Source: Oppiella nova (Eukaryota > Arthropoda > Arachnida > Sarcoptiformes > Oppiidae). From it: DNA of 64,000 nt. The translations under genes and the position numbers were made by a program. The notes below the pieces were generated by a model. The model searched no databases. It saw nothing but the letters and a program-made list of their open reading frames with translations, and was not told the origin of the DNA. The stretch covers positions 18,545 to 82,544 of the forward strand of contig CAJPVJ010000016.1 in the NCBI GenBank assembly GCA_905397405.1, read 5' to 3'. This document shows, one piece after another, positions 1-9,612 of this stretch (its first letter is position 1; each line of letters opens with the position of its first letter).

Positions 1-164
1 GGAAGTAGCGACTGTCAAATTAAAACAATAATACATTGATATAAAATATTTTTAATTTAGTTTTCTATTAGCTGCTGTGACATTTCATAAATAGCTTACG
101 TTGTAGGCTAAAATTGAGCATGAGACGTATACGTCGAAATGCATGAATAAGAATAGCGAGACTG

Positions 165-217
165 TATACTCAACCTCCCTTTTCAAAAAGGGAGGTTGAG
201 TTGTCTAGTTGAGTATA
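165..217. repeat. Strong hairpin with a competing outer arm
   Basis: Bases 168-183 and 186-201 are a perfect 16-bp inverted repeat around a two-base loop. The ten bases TATACTCAAC at 165-174 can also pair with GTTGAGTATA at 208-217, so two exclusive folds are possible. It lies about 60 bases past the stop of the minus-strand receptor gene and may end its transcript, but no T-run follows on either strand. Bases 1-160 show no gene. Confidence 0.7.
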
Positions 218-258
218 GGTTTCAGATGAGCAGTTTCCTCCCCACCTTCATTTACGAC

Positions 259-2805
259 TTAATACTTATATTTCACACTAAGCATAAAATTACGTGGCTC
301 ACCATACACCCCAGAGTTATAGAAGCCGATGTTGGTAAAGTAGTGTTGGTCAAAAATATTATTTAAATTAATCGCAGTACTTAACTGTTCATTAAACTGG
401 TAGTTGGCCATTAGATCGACCAATACAAAGGCTTTCTGATCAATCACTTCACTACGCTTTTTGACATTGTTATACACCGTTTGCCATCCGTGGTTCTGCC
501 AACGAACATTCCCACCCACACTTAAACCATCGAGTTGCTGATCAAATTTATACTGGGTTGAGACATTAAATTGATGTTCTGGTTCCCATGTTGAAATCTT
601 CTCACCATCATTGTCCTTAATTTGCTTGTAGGTATAACCACTTTGCACTTGGACATTGGGGAAAACCTCACCAGAAGCTTCAATCTCTACCCCCTTAGTT
701 TTGGCTTTCGCACCAATCCATGCAAAATCAACAGCGGGATTACTTGGCGCACCATTATAAACAATGTCCTCAATGGCACGATTGGATTCATGGATTTCAA
801 AATAAGCGATACTGGCATTTAACTTGGCATCATCAGATTGAAACTTAAAGCCGCCTTCGTAGTTTTTACCTTCGTCTGGATCTAGGATTTTATTGGTTGA
901 AGACTTATACCAGATATCATAAGGCATAAAGATATCGCTAAGACTGGCATAAGCACTGACTCGATCAGTGATGTCATAGACGACCCCAACGTAGGGAATG
1001 AAGCGGTTCTTTTCCTCGACTACACCTTGTAAACCTTTCATTTTATAGTTGATCATACGGGTACCTAAGAGCACCTTTAAATCATCCGCCAGATTTAAAC
1101 GAGTACTGGCGTAGGCACCATATTGAGTAGTACGGTCATGGGTATAGGCATTTGGCTCACCCCAATTTGGCTGTGCAATATTGCCATCCCATTGGCTAAA
1201 ATCGGGAATATGTGAATCATAACCCTGCATGCCACCATACCAATCTTTCCCCTTCCAACGTGAATAAGCCCCACTTGCGCCTAAGACCAAATCATGTTGC
1301 CGACCAAGCAGCTCAAACTTACCTGTGCTATACAACTCCAATGAATCACTGACGGTACGACCGATATATTGAGAAGGCCAAAGATTAGCAGAACCATCTA
1401 ATTTAGGATAATAGCCTTGGATAGTGCCTAGTGTTGCATCATAGCCATTAATTTTATGGTCATATTGCAGAGTCAGTGCCCAATCATCATTAAATTTATG
1501 ATGGACATTGGCAAAAATGGTACGGGTATATTGTTTCCATTCACTCCAATTGGCACCATTATTAAAGGAGCGATCTGGATCTGGATTACGTTCCCCAGCA
1601 CCATTAAATAAAGGGAAAGAGCCTGACCATGTCGATGCTTTAGGGTCATTGTTCTGGTAATCTGCACCCAGTGTAACTAAAGTTTTATCGCCTAAATCTG
1701 CTTCGACAATGCCATAAAATACAGCACTTTTACGTTCATAACGATCCATAAAAGATTCTTTGTCTTGACCCGCAGCCACAAAACGTCCACGAATACTTTG
1801 CTCATCATTCAGTGAACCACTGACATCTGCCATAGCACGGTAATTATTCCAAGAACCAGCGCTTAAACTCAGCGATGCTTGAGTCTCTGCGGTTGGTTTT
1901 TTTCGTACCAAGTTGATGGTTGCACCCAAAGAACCTACCCCTGTAAGTAAGCCCGTTGCCCCTTTAAGGACTTCGATACGGTCATAAATAGCAGAGTCAC
2001 TGAGCGTATTACCCGCGGCATAACCGACATTTCGAGTCGTTGAAGGAATGCCATCATATTGGAAATTATTAATGGCAAAACCGCGTGAGTAATAACTGGT
2101 CCGTTCACTGTCGTAAGCTGATACGGTAATCCCGGGTGTATGCGACATGACTTGATCAATATTATTTAACTGAAAATCATCCATCAACTGTCGCGTAATC
2201 ACACTAATGGTTTGTGGTGTTTCTTTCGGTGTAAGCACTAAACGCGTGGCAGTGGCAATTTTACCTGGCGTATAAGAACCACTATTTTCAGTAATTTCCC
2301 CCAACTGATTGGCAGTCACGACAATGGTCTCAAGTTTCGCTGCTGGATTGTCCACGTGAGAATTTGTTGCCACGGCTGAATCCGTTGCCGTGTTTGCAAC
2401 TGTTGTGGTTTTCGACATCTGACGTCGTTCAATTCGCCACACCCGTGGACTTTGTTGAACAAGCTGTAGATCTGTGTCTTTTAATAACTGTTGAAAACCC
2501 TGAGCAATATCAAAACTGCCGCTTAAACCGTTTGTTTTATACCCCTGCGTCAGTTTCGGATCAAAAGACAATGCAATATTAGACTGTAGAGCAAAATTAG
2601 AAAGCGCTTGTCCCAAATCCCCTGAAGCCACTTGATAATGCTTTTGAGTTAATGCTGTTTCAGCATGGCTAAATGCACTGACACCCAACATGCTACTCAG
2701 TACCAATAAATGCATGACCGAATAACGCATTTTTTTCTCGCGGCTTATTTTATATGGTTTCGGTTTTTTCAAATTTTTTGCGTGTTGCAATGCTAGAGAC
2801 ACCAT
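259..2805 (-). CDS. TonB-dependent siderophore receptor with STN signalling domain
   Basis: Outer-membrane receptor for a ferric siderophore, driven by TonB. The 848-residue reading has a signal peptide ending near the SHA-ETAL junction. A secretin/TonB short N-terminal (STN) domain follows at about 50-130, then a plug at about 180-300 and a 22-strand-type barrel ending in an aromatic residue (VKYKY). The STN domain is what lets such receptors signal to a FecR protein, and fecR- and fecI-like genes lie directly upstream on the same strand. The ligand cannot be read from the sequence. The start is uncertain. ATG at 2805 is only two bases behind AGGGGG, and an in-frame GTG follows at 2802. ATG at 2730 would give a shorter, more usual signal peptide but has only a weak GAGA site. 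Confidence 0.93.
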   Translation of the reverse strand: MVSLALQHAKNLKKPKPYKISREKKMRYSVMHLLVLSSMLGVSAFSHAETALTQKHYQVASGDLGQALSNFALQSNIALSFDPKLTQGYKTNGLSGSFDIAQGFQQLLKDTDLQLVQQSPRVWRIERRQMSKTTTVANTATDSAVATNSHVDNPAAKLETIVVTANQLGEITENSGSYTPGKIATATRLVLTPKETPQTISVITRQLMDDFQLNNIDQVMSHTPGITVSAYDSERTSYYSRGFAINNFQYDGIPSTTRNVGYAAGNTLSDSAIYDRIEVLKGATGLLTGVGSLGATINLVRKKPTAETQASLSLSAGSWNNYRAMADVSGSLNDEQSIRGRFVAAGQDKESFMDRYERKSAVFYGIVEADLGDKTLVTLGADYQNNDPKASTWSGSFPLFNGAGERNPDPDRSFNNGANWSEWKQYTRTIFANVHHKFNDDWALTLQYDHKINGYDATLGTIQGYYPKLDGSANLWPSQYIGRTVSDSLELYSTGKFELLGRQHDLVLGASGAYSRWKGKDWYGGMQGYDSHIPDFSQWDGNIAQPNWGEPNAYTHDRTTQYGAYASTRLNLADDLKVLLGTRMINYKMKGLQGVVEEKNRFIPYVGVVYDITDRVSAYASLSDIFMPYDIWYKSSTNKILDPDEGKNYEGGFKFQSDDAKLNASIAYFEIHESNRAIEDIVYNGAPSNPAVDFAWIGAKAKTKGVEIEASGEVFPNVQVQSGYTYKQIKDNDGEKISTWEPEHQFNVSTQYKFDQQLDGLSVGGNVRWQNHGWQTVYNNVKKRSEVIDQKAFVLVDLMANYQFNEQLSTAINLNNIFDQHYFTNIGFYNSGVYGEPRNFMLSVKYKY

Positions 2806-2879
2806 AACCCCCTATTGAATACCAATGAGTTCTCTTATTAGCCTTGCCAGTTGAGTTTTAAAAAAGTGTCAGCATTAAA

Positions 2880-3887
2880 TTATTTTTTTTCACCAATACT
2901 GACCCAATAGCCTTGTGCATAGCGATTGATGTCTAACTTATAGGTGACAGCCAACATGCTATATAGCGTTGGTAAATCATTGATTGGATAAGTCCCAGAT
3001 ATTTTAATCTGAGCAATATCATCATCTAAAGCAATATAACCTTTTTGATATTTTCCTATACGCTGTACGAATTCAGACAACGGCAGATCATTCACGATCA
3101 TCCAGCCCTGCGTCCAACTGTTGCGTGTAAGATCAGCACTTGTAACCTCGGCGACCTGCTCGCGATTCAAATAACTTTGCTGACCCGCCGCAACAATCAC
3201 TGCCTGAGTTGGATGACGTTGTGGTTGTAATTTCACCGCACCTTGCTCAACGAACACCCAAGACTGCTTTGAATCAAGCTCTACTGAAAATTCAGTACCC
3301 AAAGCCTGCATTTGCCCATGTTGAGTTTGCACAAAGAATGGGCGTTGCTGTTGATCTTTTGCAGTTTTAATCCAGATCTGACCTTTTCTTAGCACGACAT
3401 TACGTTGCTTAGCGCTATAGTCCAGATCAATTGCCGATGCGCTGTCTAAATACAGTTCACCGCCATCGGGGAGTTTAATTTTTTCAATTTCACCCACTTT
3501 TGTACGATAGTCTGCCGTCCATTGTTGCTGCTGATTTAAGCTATAGCCTAAATACAGTAACGATAGACCAGCCAAAACCCACATGTAATGACGGCGTTTT
3601 CTCCATGAAGATGATATGCTTTGCTTTAAAATAGGTCGTGCCACTTCGGTTGGCAGTTGATCAAAAGTATGATGCAGTTGCTGCATTTTTTGCCAAACTT
3701 TGGCATGCACTGAACTTTGCTGCTGCCAGATCAGCAATTGCTGTAATTCTTGCGGACTCAACTCACCTTGGCTTAAACGCATACACCAATCAGCCGCTTC
3801 ATTTAAAATTTGTTGCGTCTGTTGTTGATCTTGTTTTGAGTCTGATTTTTGATTGTGTTGTTGTTCAGATTCATTCTGCTTTGACAT
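2880..3887 (-). CDS. FecR-family anti-sigma/sigma-regulator protein
   Basis: Inner-membrane regulator that passes the receptor signal to the partner ECF sigma factor. The N-terminal cytoplasmic part carries the FecR N-terminal (DUF4880-like) helices, including a WQQQS segment. One membrane span follows (YMWVLAGLSLLYLGY), then the periplasmic FecR domain (GEIEKIKLPDGGELYLD, VVLRKGQIWIK). The last about 80 residues resemble the STN-interacting C-terminal domain. I chose ATG 3887 (MSKQNES), four bases after the sigma-gene stop. The longer reading to 3926 would overlap the sigma gene. The gene sits between fecI-like and receptor genes, the classic fecI-fecR-fecA order. Confidence 0.92.
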   Translation of the reverse strand: MSKQNESEQQHNQKSDSKQDQQQTQQILNEAADWCMRLSQGELSPQELQQLLIWQQQSSVHAKVWQKMQQLHHTFDQLPTEVARPILKQSISSSWRKRRHYMWVLAGLSLLYLGYSLNQQQQWTADYRTKVGEIEKIKLPDGGELYLDSASAIDLDYSAKQRNVVLRKGQIWIKTAKDQQQRPFFVQTQHGQMQALGTEFSVELDSKQSWVFVEQGAVKLQPQRHPTQAVIVAAGQQSYLNREQVAEVTSADLTRNSWTQGWMIVNDLPLSEFVQRIGKYQKGYIALDDDIAQIKISGTYPINDLPTLYSMLAVTYKLDINRYAQGYWVSIGEKK

Positions 3888-3891
3888 TCGC

Positions 3892-4398
3892 TTAGTCGTC
3901 CAGCATGGCAGACAGGCAATGTACATACGCTTTTTTCATATAGCGTTTGACTGAACTTAGGGAAATATCCAATTTGACTGCAATCTCATCATATTTCAGC
4001 CCTTCAAGCTGCGCATAGAGGAAAGTATCGCGTACCACCGCAGGTAGTTGCTCTAGCAATTGTGTCACTTCAAGCAAACTTTCGATAATCAAACAGTGCT
4101 GTTCTGGAGAGATTTCTTCGAGTTCAGGTTGTAGCGCCAGCACGTCTAAATATGCTCGCTCAATATGCTTCCGTTGAATCCAATTGATCATCAAGCCTTT
4201 GGCTACAGTGGTCAAATAAGCACGTGGTTGCAATAATTCAATTTGCTGTCGTCGTGCCATCACTCTTAAGAAAGTATCTTGTGCCAAATCAGCTGCATCA
4301 GAGCTATTGCCTAACTTTTTATATAGCCATGTATATACCCAAGAATGATGTTCTTGATAAAGTTGAGCAATATCATGATTGGGAAGCGACGCAGACAT
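3892..4398 (-). CDS. FecI-type ECF sigma factor
   Basis: Extracytoplasmic-function sigma-70 factor of 168 residues, the usual length for the iron-starvation FecI group. Region 2 is visible in the first half (YQEHHSWVYTWLYKKLG, DLAQDTFLRVM). Region 4 is in the second half (LPAVVRDTFLYAQLEGLKYDEIAVKLDIS, a helix-turn-helix). The family directs transcription of the linked receptor gene when the receptor binds its ligand. The gene heads the unit and has a perfect Fur box 23-37 bases upstream of its start codon, so iron repression is expected. Confidence 0.95.
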   Translation of the reverse strand: MSASLPNHDIAQLYQEHHSWVYTWLYKKLGNSSDAADLAQDTFLRVMARRQQIELLQPRAYLTTVAKGLMINWIQRKHIERAYLDVLALQPELEEISPEQHCLIIESLLEVTQLLEQLPAVVRDTFLYAQLEGLKYDEIAVKLDISLSSVKRYMKKAYVHCLSAMLDD

Positions 4399-4420
4399 GG
4401 AAAAATTTTATTTAAGCGAA

Positions 4421-4435
4421 TGATAATTATTATCA
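4421..4435. promoter_or_regulatory. Fur box, perfect 7-1-7 palindrome
   Basis: TGATAAT-T-ATTATCA is an exact match to the 7-1-7 core of the Fur operator. It lies just upstream of the sigma-factor gene. Iron-dependent repression of the fecI-fecR-receptor unit is inferred from this. Confidence 0.9.
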
Positions 4436-4743
4436 GTAATTTAATCGCTAAATTCAATCATTATTTTCATCTAAACCACGTCCTCGCCCAATTCGCTTTT
4501 TTTGCACAAACTCAAGCTACATATCATCCATAAAGGCCTATCATCGACAATGGCATAAACTCCACGGATGAAATTAAAATTTTTAAGAATTAAAGATCAT
4601 CTATTAAGGAAGTATTATTTTTTCATCATGGTTAATTTATAGGGATTTTGATTGTGCTTTTAACTCAATTAAAATAACTGTGCACTAAATAAAGATCGCA
4701 TCAATTAAACGAAAAAAGACAAGAAATTGATATTTTCGATATG
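4436..4743. other. Intergenic stretch, nothing recognised
   Basis: AT-rich non-coding DNA between the Fur-controlled sigma gene and the terminator of the next minus-strand gene. I see no gene, tRNA or long repeat in it. Confidence 0.6.
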
Positions 4744-4771
4744 AAAAAAAACGTGATGTAAAATCATCACG
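4744..4771 (-). terminator. Rho-independent terminator of the decarboxylase-like gene
   Basis: On the minus strand, CGTGATG and CATCACG (plus positions 4752-4758 and 4765-4771) form a stem with a six-base loop. A run of eight T follows directly, 16 bases after the stop codon. Confidence 0.85.
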
Positions 4772-4786
4772 CTTTATTTTTATTTA

Positions 4787-5902
4787 TTAATTCCATTCAG
4801 CAATCGGTGTTGGCATATGTAGTGCCAACTGAGCATCTTTGATCACATCCATTCGTAAGATTTTTTTAGCACCGAGTTGATCCAATAATTGACTGACTGG
4901 ACCACCATAACGATTTAACTCAACATGTTTTGGAAATAACTTTTGAGCAAAATTTTGGTTATTTGCCTGAACATATGAACGATACCAAATACCATCAACT
5001 TGATTCAGCATGGTTTTCTTTTCTTGCTGTGATTGATTTTTTACAGTTTTAAGTTTTGGTGTTGGCGCAGATAGGCTGATGTCGAGATTGCCTTGAGTAT
5101 CATACAAGTGCGCTTGGACCTGATCAGTTATTTTTAAATCAATTGCAGTGAGCCACTTGGGTAAATTATAACCATAAACACCACGTACACGTGCAATTTC
5201 AGTATCGACAGGAAGCGCAAGGACATAACCATAATAATCGCGTGTACGTGCAGATTTGATTAACTCTGAAATATTGGCGCCTTTTGCATGAGGACGGCGA
5301 ACCACAACAGCAACAGATACTTCATCATAAGGATCGTTATCACAGACATCATAGGCAAAAAAAGTAAGTGAGACCAATCCATATCCAGGTATTGGGCTTA
5401 AGGGTTCAACTTTAGCAGGCAACTTTGCTTTTAACTTATCTAATGGTGCAAGCATCAACAGTTGAACATTGCTGGTTTTATAATAATAGTTTGGCGACCA
5501 CACTTGACCTATACGTGTTTCAACCAGTTGCTTAGGAATCTTTCTAAAGAAATCAATATTGCCCACACCAGATTCTTTTGCAACCTCATCTAAATTTGGT
5601 TGCATATGAAATCGGTCATAAAAACCACCTTTAGGAACCTGTACCTTATGCGGTCCAAATTCAACCTCTACAAACGCTTTTGCATTTGGATACTGAGTGG
5701 TTGGTTGCTTTGCATTAACTCGATTGGTCGTTACAGTATTTATGTTTTGCATCGCTGTATTCTCTTGTAAATGTGAGATGTAACTGAGCTGATTGTTTGG
5801 TGTAAGATCATTTGCTGCAAAAGCAGAATGTACGAATGCAAAACTCATAAAAAGTATTTGAGTTGTTCGATTTAAATTAAAAAATTTCAACATAGCTTTC
5901 AC
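4787..5902 (-). CDS. Exported acetoacetate decarboxylase-family protein
   Basis: A 371-residue member of the acetoacetate decarboxylase (ADC) superfamily with an N-terminal signal peptide (cleavage near AFAA-ND, residue 30). The ADC fold is seen at about 130-270, in GYGLVSLTFFAYDVCDND (173-190), PYDEVSVAVVVRRP (191-204) and RGVYGYNLPKW (240-250). The Lys in NLPKW (residue 249) is where ADC-family proteins carry the lysine that forms the Schiff base. That it still catalyses decarboxylation is not shown. Typical ADCs are cytosolic and about 250 residues, so the leader and the 60-residue linker make this an atypical exported form. It is divergent from the exported DJ-1-like gene and may share control with it. 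Confidence 0.8.
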   Translation of the reverse strand: MKAMLKFFNLNRTTQILFMSFAFVHSAFAANDLTPNNQLSYISHLQENTAMQNINTVTTNRVNAKQPTTQYPNAKAFVEVEFGPHKVQVPKGGFYDRFHMQPNLDEVAKESGVGNIDFFRKIPKQLVETRIGQVWSPNYYYKTSNVQLLMLAPLDKLKAKLPAKVEPLSPIPGYGLVSLTFFAYDVCDNDPYDEVSVAVVVRRPHAKGANISELIKSARTRDYYGYVLALPVDTEIARVRGVYGYNLPKWLTAIDLKITDQVQAHLYDTQGNLDISLSAPTPKLKTVKNQSQQEKKTMLNQVDGIWYRSYVQANNQNFAQKLFPKHVELNRYGGPVSQLLDQLGAKKILRMDVIKDAQLALHMPTPIAEWN

Positions 5903-6217
5903 TCTAATTCAGCATTGAGTTCATGCTATGTTTAAAGTGGACTTCAAGGTCAATAGGGTTTATTTGTTTTTTAATTCAATTTGAATTGTGATTAAAATTC
6001 ATGCACAAAAAACCGCAGCTTAAATTTAAAATGATGAATATATTTGATTGCACTTGCAAAAGATCAAATTAAAGCAAATGCTAAATAACACAAAGAGACA
6101 GCACTTTATTGGTAAAATGCCATTAATCTAAAATAGACAAAAGATTAAAAAACAGGCTTGACCTTAAAGCTAACTTTAATCCTATACTCACGATGAAACA
6201 ACTCACAGGAAATCTTG
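5903..6217. other. Divergent promoter region
   Basis: About 315 AT-rich bases separate two divergently read genes for exported proteins. Promoters for both must lie here, but no operator is clear enough to name. Confidence 0.5.
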
Positions 6218-7051
6218 ATGACAAATACTTGGGTTATTAAGCATCGTATAATTCAACAGTTATTGGTTGTTTTAGCAGCATTATTTTCAATGCCTTTTGC
6301 ATCTGCGAATGATAACAGTAGTTCAAAATCGATTTCGAACCCATCTTTGTCAGGATCTAAAGGAAAAATATTGGTTGTGATGACCAATCATGACAAATAC
6401 CCTTCACGTAAAGATACTACAGGGCTATGGGTGACTGAGCTCACACATTTCTATGACGTTGCGCATAAAGCGGGTTACCAAATGGATTTTATTAGCCCTA
6501 AAGGAGGTGCAGTGCCACTGGATGAGCGTAGTCAAAAATGGATCTATATGGATAAACAAGCACACGCTTATTTAGCCGATCCTGCGTTTATGTCACGGTT
6601 AAATAACACCTTGCAGCCAAGTGAGGTAAAAGCGTCTGACTATAAAGCAATATATTTTACTGGCGGTCATGGCGTGATGTGGGACTTTCCAAATAATCCT
6701 GAATTAACCGCACTAGCTGAACAAATTTATCGTCAAGGCGGTGTAGTATCCGCGGTATGTCATGGTGTGGCAGGTATACTTTCCCTAAAAGATGAACAAG
6801 GCAAAGCACTCATTGCAAACCGTAAAGTGACAGGATTTTCAAATCGTGAAGAATCGCTTTCAGGGATGAAAAAACAAGTACCCTTTTTCCTTGAAAATCA
6901 GTTGAAATCAAAAGGTGCAAAATATTCTCAAGGATTCTTCCCATTTACCTCTTATGCCATTGTCGATGACCGCATTATTACAGGTCAAAATCCTCAATCA
7001 CCACGTGAAGTAGGCGAAGAAGTGATAAAAAAATTGGTGACTATACATTAA
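6218..7051 (+). CDS. Exported DJ-1/PfpI (type 1 glutamine amidotransferase-like) protein
   Basis: A member of the DJ-1/PfpI superfamily related to Hsp31-type chaperone/glyoxalase III proteins. A signal peptide (LLVVLAALFSMPFASA) precedes the domain, which starts at GKILVVMTNHD. Counting from the TTG at 6215, the nucleophile elbow AVCHGVAG holds Cys182-His183. Glu75 (WVTELTHFYD) and the GGHGVMWD loop (150-157) complete the usual site. Cytosolic relatives act on methylglyoxal or as chaperones, so an exported copy is less common. ATG 6218 is preferred to TTG 6215 because AGGA at 6207-6210 is spaced seven bases from it. The gene is divergent from the exported ADC-like gene. Confidence 0.88.
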   Translation: MTNTWVIKHRIIQQLLVVLAALFSMPFASANDNSSSKSISNPSLSGSKGKILVVMTNHDKYPSRKDTTGLWVTELTHFYDVAHKAGYQMDFISPKGGAVPLDERSQKWIYMDKQAHAYLADPAFMSRLNNTLQPSEVKASDYKAIYFTGGHGVMWDFPNNPELTALAEQIYRQGGVVSAVCHGVAGILSLKDEQGKALIANRKVTGFSNREESLSGMKKQVPFFLENQLKSKGAKYSQGFFPFTSYAIVDDRIITGQNPQSPREVGEEVIKKLVTIH

Positions 7052-7272
7052 ATGAAATTAGCTAGATTGGACATATTTTGTAAGTGAAAGCTTGCAAAAT
7101 ATCACTTCATCTTAAAGTACTTGTGTGACACCAATAAAAATTTTCAACGCTTAAAAAACAGACATAATCCTAATCAAATTAAAAGACATTTCATTAATTA
7201 ACAATAAATATCAATATGCTAAACAGAAATATTATGTTGACTCAGTTTTTGTATTAGATTAGTATTTTTAAT

Positions 7273-7291
7273 GTAAATAATTATCATTATC
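7273..7291. promoter_or_regulatory. Fur box upstream of the lipoprotein/receptor unit
   Basis: The reverse complement GATAATGATAATTATTTAC matches the 19-bp Fur consensus GATAATGATAATCATTATC at 16 of 19 positions. It lies 73 bases before the lipoprotein start, in the 313-base gap 7052-7364, which holds nothing else I can name. Iron repression of the downstream genes is inferred. Confidence 0.82.
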
Positions 7292-7364
7292 ATATAACCA
7301 ACAAAGCATTGTCCTTTCTAGCCACGATGATTGTCCATTTTTTTATCAAGCAAAGGATAAAGCA

Positions 7365-9590
7365 ATGTTGTTATCTAAAATGAAAATAGGTCATAAAACC
7401 CTGATTGCCAGTTCAATCTGTACCATTCTTACAGGTTGTGGTGGGGGTGGCAGTGGTAGTGGAGACAGCAAACCGAGCAATACTGCCCCAACAATTGATG
7501 CGATCAGCCCAGTGACCGTACAAACCCTGGAAAGTAAAAAAATTAGCGTAACGGCAAAAGATGCTGAAAACAACGCGCTTACCTATAGCATTAAAACAGC
7601 GCCAAAATTAGGCACTGCAAGCATTGATAGTAAAACAGGTGTGATCACTTATATTGCAGGCAATGTGGTCGGTGCAGATACACTTGTGGTGAGTGTCAGT
7701 GATGGTTCACTTAGCACAGATCTGAGCATTACGATTAATACTCAAGTTGAATCGGTGTTTGATTATCAATTCTACAAAGTCACCAACCCAGATACTGGTA
7801 ACTCTCAAATTGTCCGTTATGACCCTAATAACGACAAACAGGACTCTTACAACAGCATCAACAACGTGATTTTAGGCAATCGTGTCTTTGTGATGAGTGC
7901 TGCAAAAGATGGCGATAAAACAGTTTATAAAAAACGTGAATATGGTATTTTCCTTGACCCAAATGCTTCTAAAGAAACACGTACTTACACTCCAGCTGGC
8001 AAAACAACTGCAACTGAATACACATTCTATACCGACAATATTCTGAAACGTTTTGATGCAAGCAATCCAAACAGTCAAGCCACCATTTTTAGTAGTGCAG
8101 CATTACCAGCAGCATTAAAAACTGCAGAAATGAAGGCGATTGGTGATACACAAACTATGTATCTCAATGAAACTGATATTAATAACTCCTATGTGCAATT
8201 GCGTACTTTTGCCAAACTACCCGATATTTTTAGAGGCGAACTGTCTGACAATATTAAAAATGCCTATATCACTGTACGTTTATCAGATGGCAAAGTGACA
8301 CAAGGTCGAACCATTAAGCCAGTTGTCAATAACAGCACAGGTAAAACTGATTCGGTATTGGTCAACTATAGTGCTGCCTATGTCAAAGGAAGCTACCCAA
8401 CCGCAAGTAATGAAGCTGCGCGTTTACAAAGCTGTACCGTTGATTTAATCACCTGTACTGATATTAGTGGCGGGACAGGTCAATACTACTTCTTAGCACA
8501 AAACGATACCCATATTTATTTGGCAAAAGAAGGTGTAAAAACACTTTATGCTTATGATAAAACTGCAAAAACCTTAACGAATGTAACAGGTGCAGAATAT
8601 CCTGCGAATTATAACCCTGAACATCATCAAATTAAATTTGGTGGTGGGCATGGTGGTTCTGGTATCTTTAGTAATTTCTTTAACATGCCAAATGTAGTCG
8701 ATAATTTGGCAGAAGGTAATACCGGTTATTTATTGATTAATTATAACTTTGATACACAAAATGCAGCGATCACCCATAGAATATTTGGCAAAGCCTATGT
8801 CTTTAAAAATGCCGAAATTCTGAAATTGACAGGCACCAGTGCAAGCAAAATTTATGATAATGGCACTGGTACTGATTTAGCCAATAATTCAAGCAATGTG
8901 GCTCTGTCATATAATCTCAACCTGACTGCGGTCAAAAATGGTTATTTATTTGTCGAAGCGGCCAAGTTATCTAAAGACAAGATGAATCTCAATTATCAAC
9001 AAGGCTGGTTAAATACTGCAACCACAACCACAAAAACAGCGTTGGATAATGCTGTTATTGATCAGGATATTCCATACTTTACTTCAATGCGGGTACCTGC
9101 TGTGGCAGTAGGTGATTATGTCTATGTCAATGAGACCAATCCAACTGCCTCAGAAACCCGTGTTTATAACGTTTATAAATTACCACTCGATGCGCCAACA
9201 ACCAGCAAAACCAGCGTCTCCCCAACGTTTGGCCGTATGTACTTTGAACGCACTGCATTCCGTGCCAATGGTGTTTATGAAGGTAATGTATTGTTATGGA
9301 ACAAACGTGCCAATCAAGCAACAGATCCAACTGACACAGTCGGTAGTATTGTCAATGCCACCACGGGCAAACTCATGGGTAAAATCAAGGATTTAGAGGG
9401 TGGAGGTGGAATTACCAATGTCACTGCTGACGCTTCAGGTAATGTCACGTTGGCTGGGATTGGTGGTCTATTTGGCTTGCATATGACGGGTAGTCATGCT
9501 GGTGTTCCTATACTGACTAGTGGCTTCTCAGAAAAAGAAAAGTCATTGAAAAAAGTTAATCATATTAATGGTTCTTGGATCACTGACTAA
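7365..9590 (+). CDS. Large Fur-controlled lipoprotein of unknown function
   Basis: I do not recognise the family of this 741-residue protein. The signal peptide ends in a lipobox, ILTGC, with the lipidated Cys at residue 25, followed by a Gly/Ser linker. Residues about 37-125 look like one cadherin/Ig-like beta domain (an APTIDAISP start and a VSVSDGSLSTDLSI end). The rest, about 130-741, is beta-rich and low in cysteine, and contains a glycine/histidine segment (FGGGHGGSGIFSNFFN). The start has a good ribosome site (AAAGGA). The gene lies behind a Fur box and is followed in the same direction by a TonB-dependent receptor, so it may be a surface lipoprotein that captures iron, haem or another metal complex for that receptor. 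That role is inference. Confidence 0.85.
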   Translation: MLLSKMKIGHKTLIASSICTILTGCGGGGSGSGDSKPSNTAPTIDAISPVTVQTLESKKISVTAKDAENNALTYSIKTAPKLGTASIDSKTGVITYIAGNVVGADTLVVSVSDGSLSTDLSITINTQVESVFDYQFYKVTNPDTGNSQIVRYDPNNDKQDSYNSINNVILGNRVFVMSAAKDGDKTVYKKREYGIFLDPNASKETRTYTPAGKTTATEYTFYTDNILKRFDASNPNSQATIFSSAALPAALKTAEMKAIGDTQTMYLNETDINNSYVQLRTFAKLPDIFRGELSDNIKNAYITVRLSDGKVTQGRTIKPVVNNSTGKTDSVLVNYSAAYVKGSYPTASNEAARLQSCTVDLITCTDISGGTGQYYFLAQNDTHIYLAKEGVKTLYAYDKTAKTLTNVTGAEYPANYNPEHHQIKFGGGHGGSGIFSNFFNMPNVVDNLAEGNTGYLLINYNFDTQNAAITHRIFGKAYVFKNAEILKLTGTSASKIYDNGTGTDLANNSSNVALSYNLNLTAVKNGYLFVEAAKLSKDKMNLNYQQGWLNTATTTTKTALDNAVIDQDIPYFTSMRVPAVAVGDYVYVNETNPTASETRVYNVYKLPLDAPTTSKTSVSPTFGRMYFERTAFRANGVYEGNVLLWNKRANQATDPTDTVGSIVNATTGKLMGKIKDLEGGGGITNVTADASGNVTLAGIGGLFGLHMTGSHAGVPILTSGFSEKEKSLKKVNHINGSWITD

Positions 9591-9612
9591 TCCATACATA
9601 GCTTATTCAATC

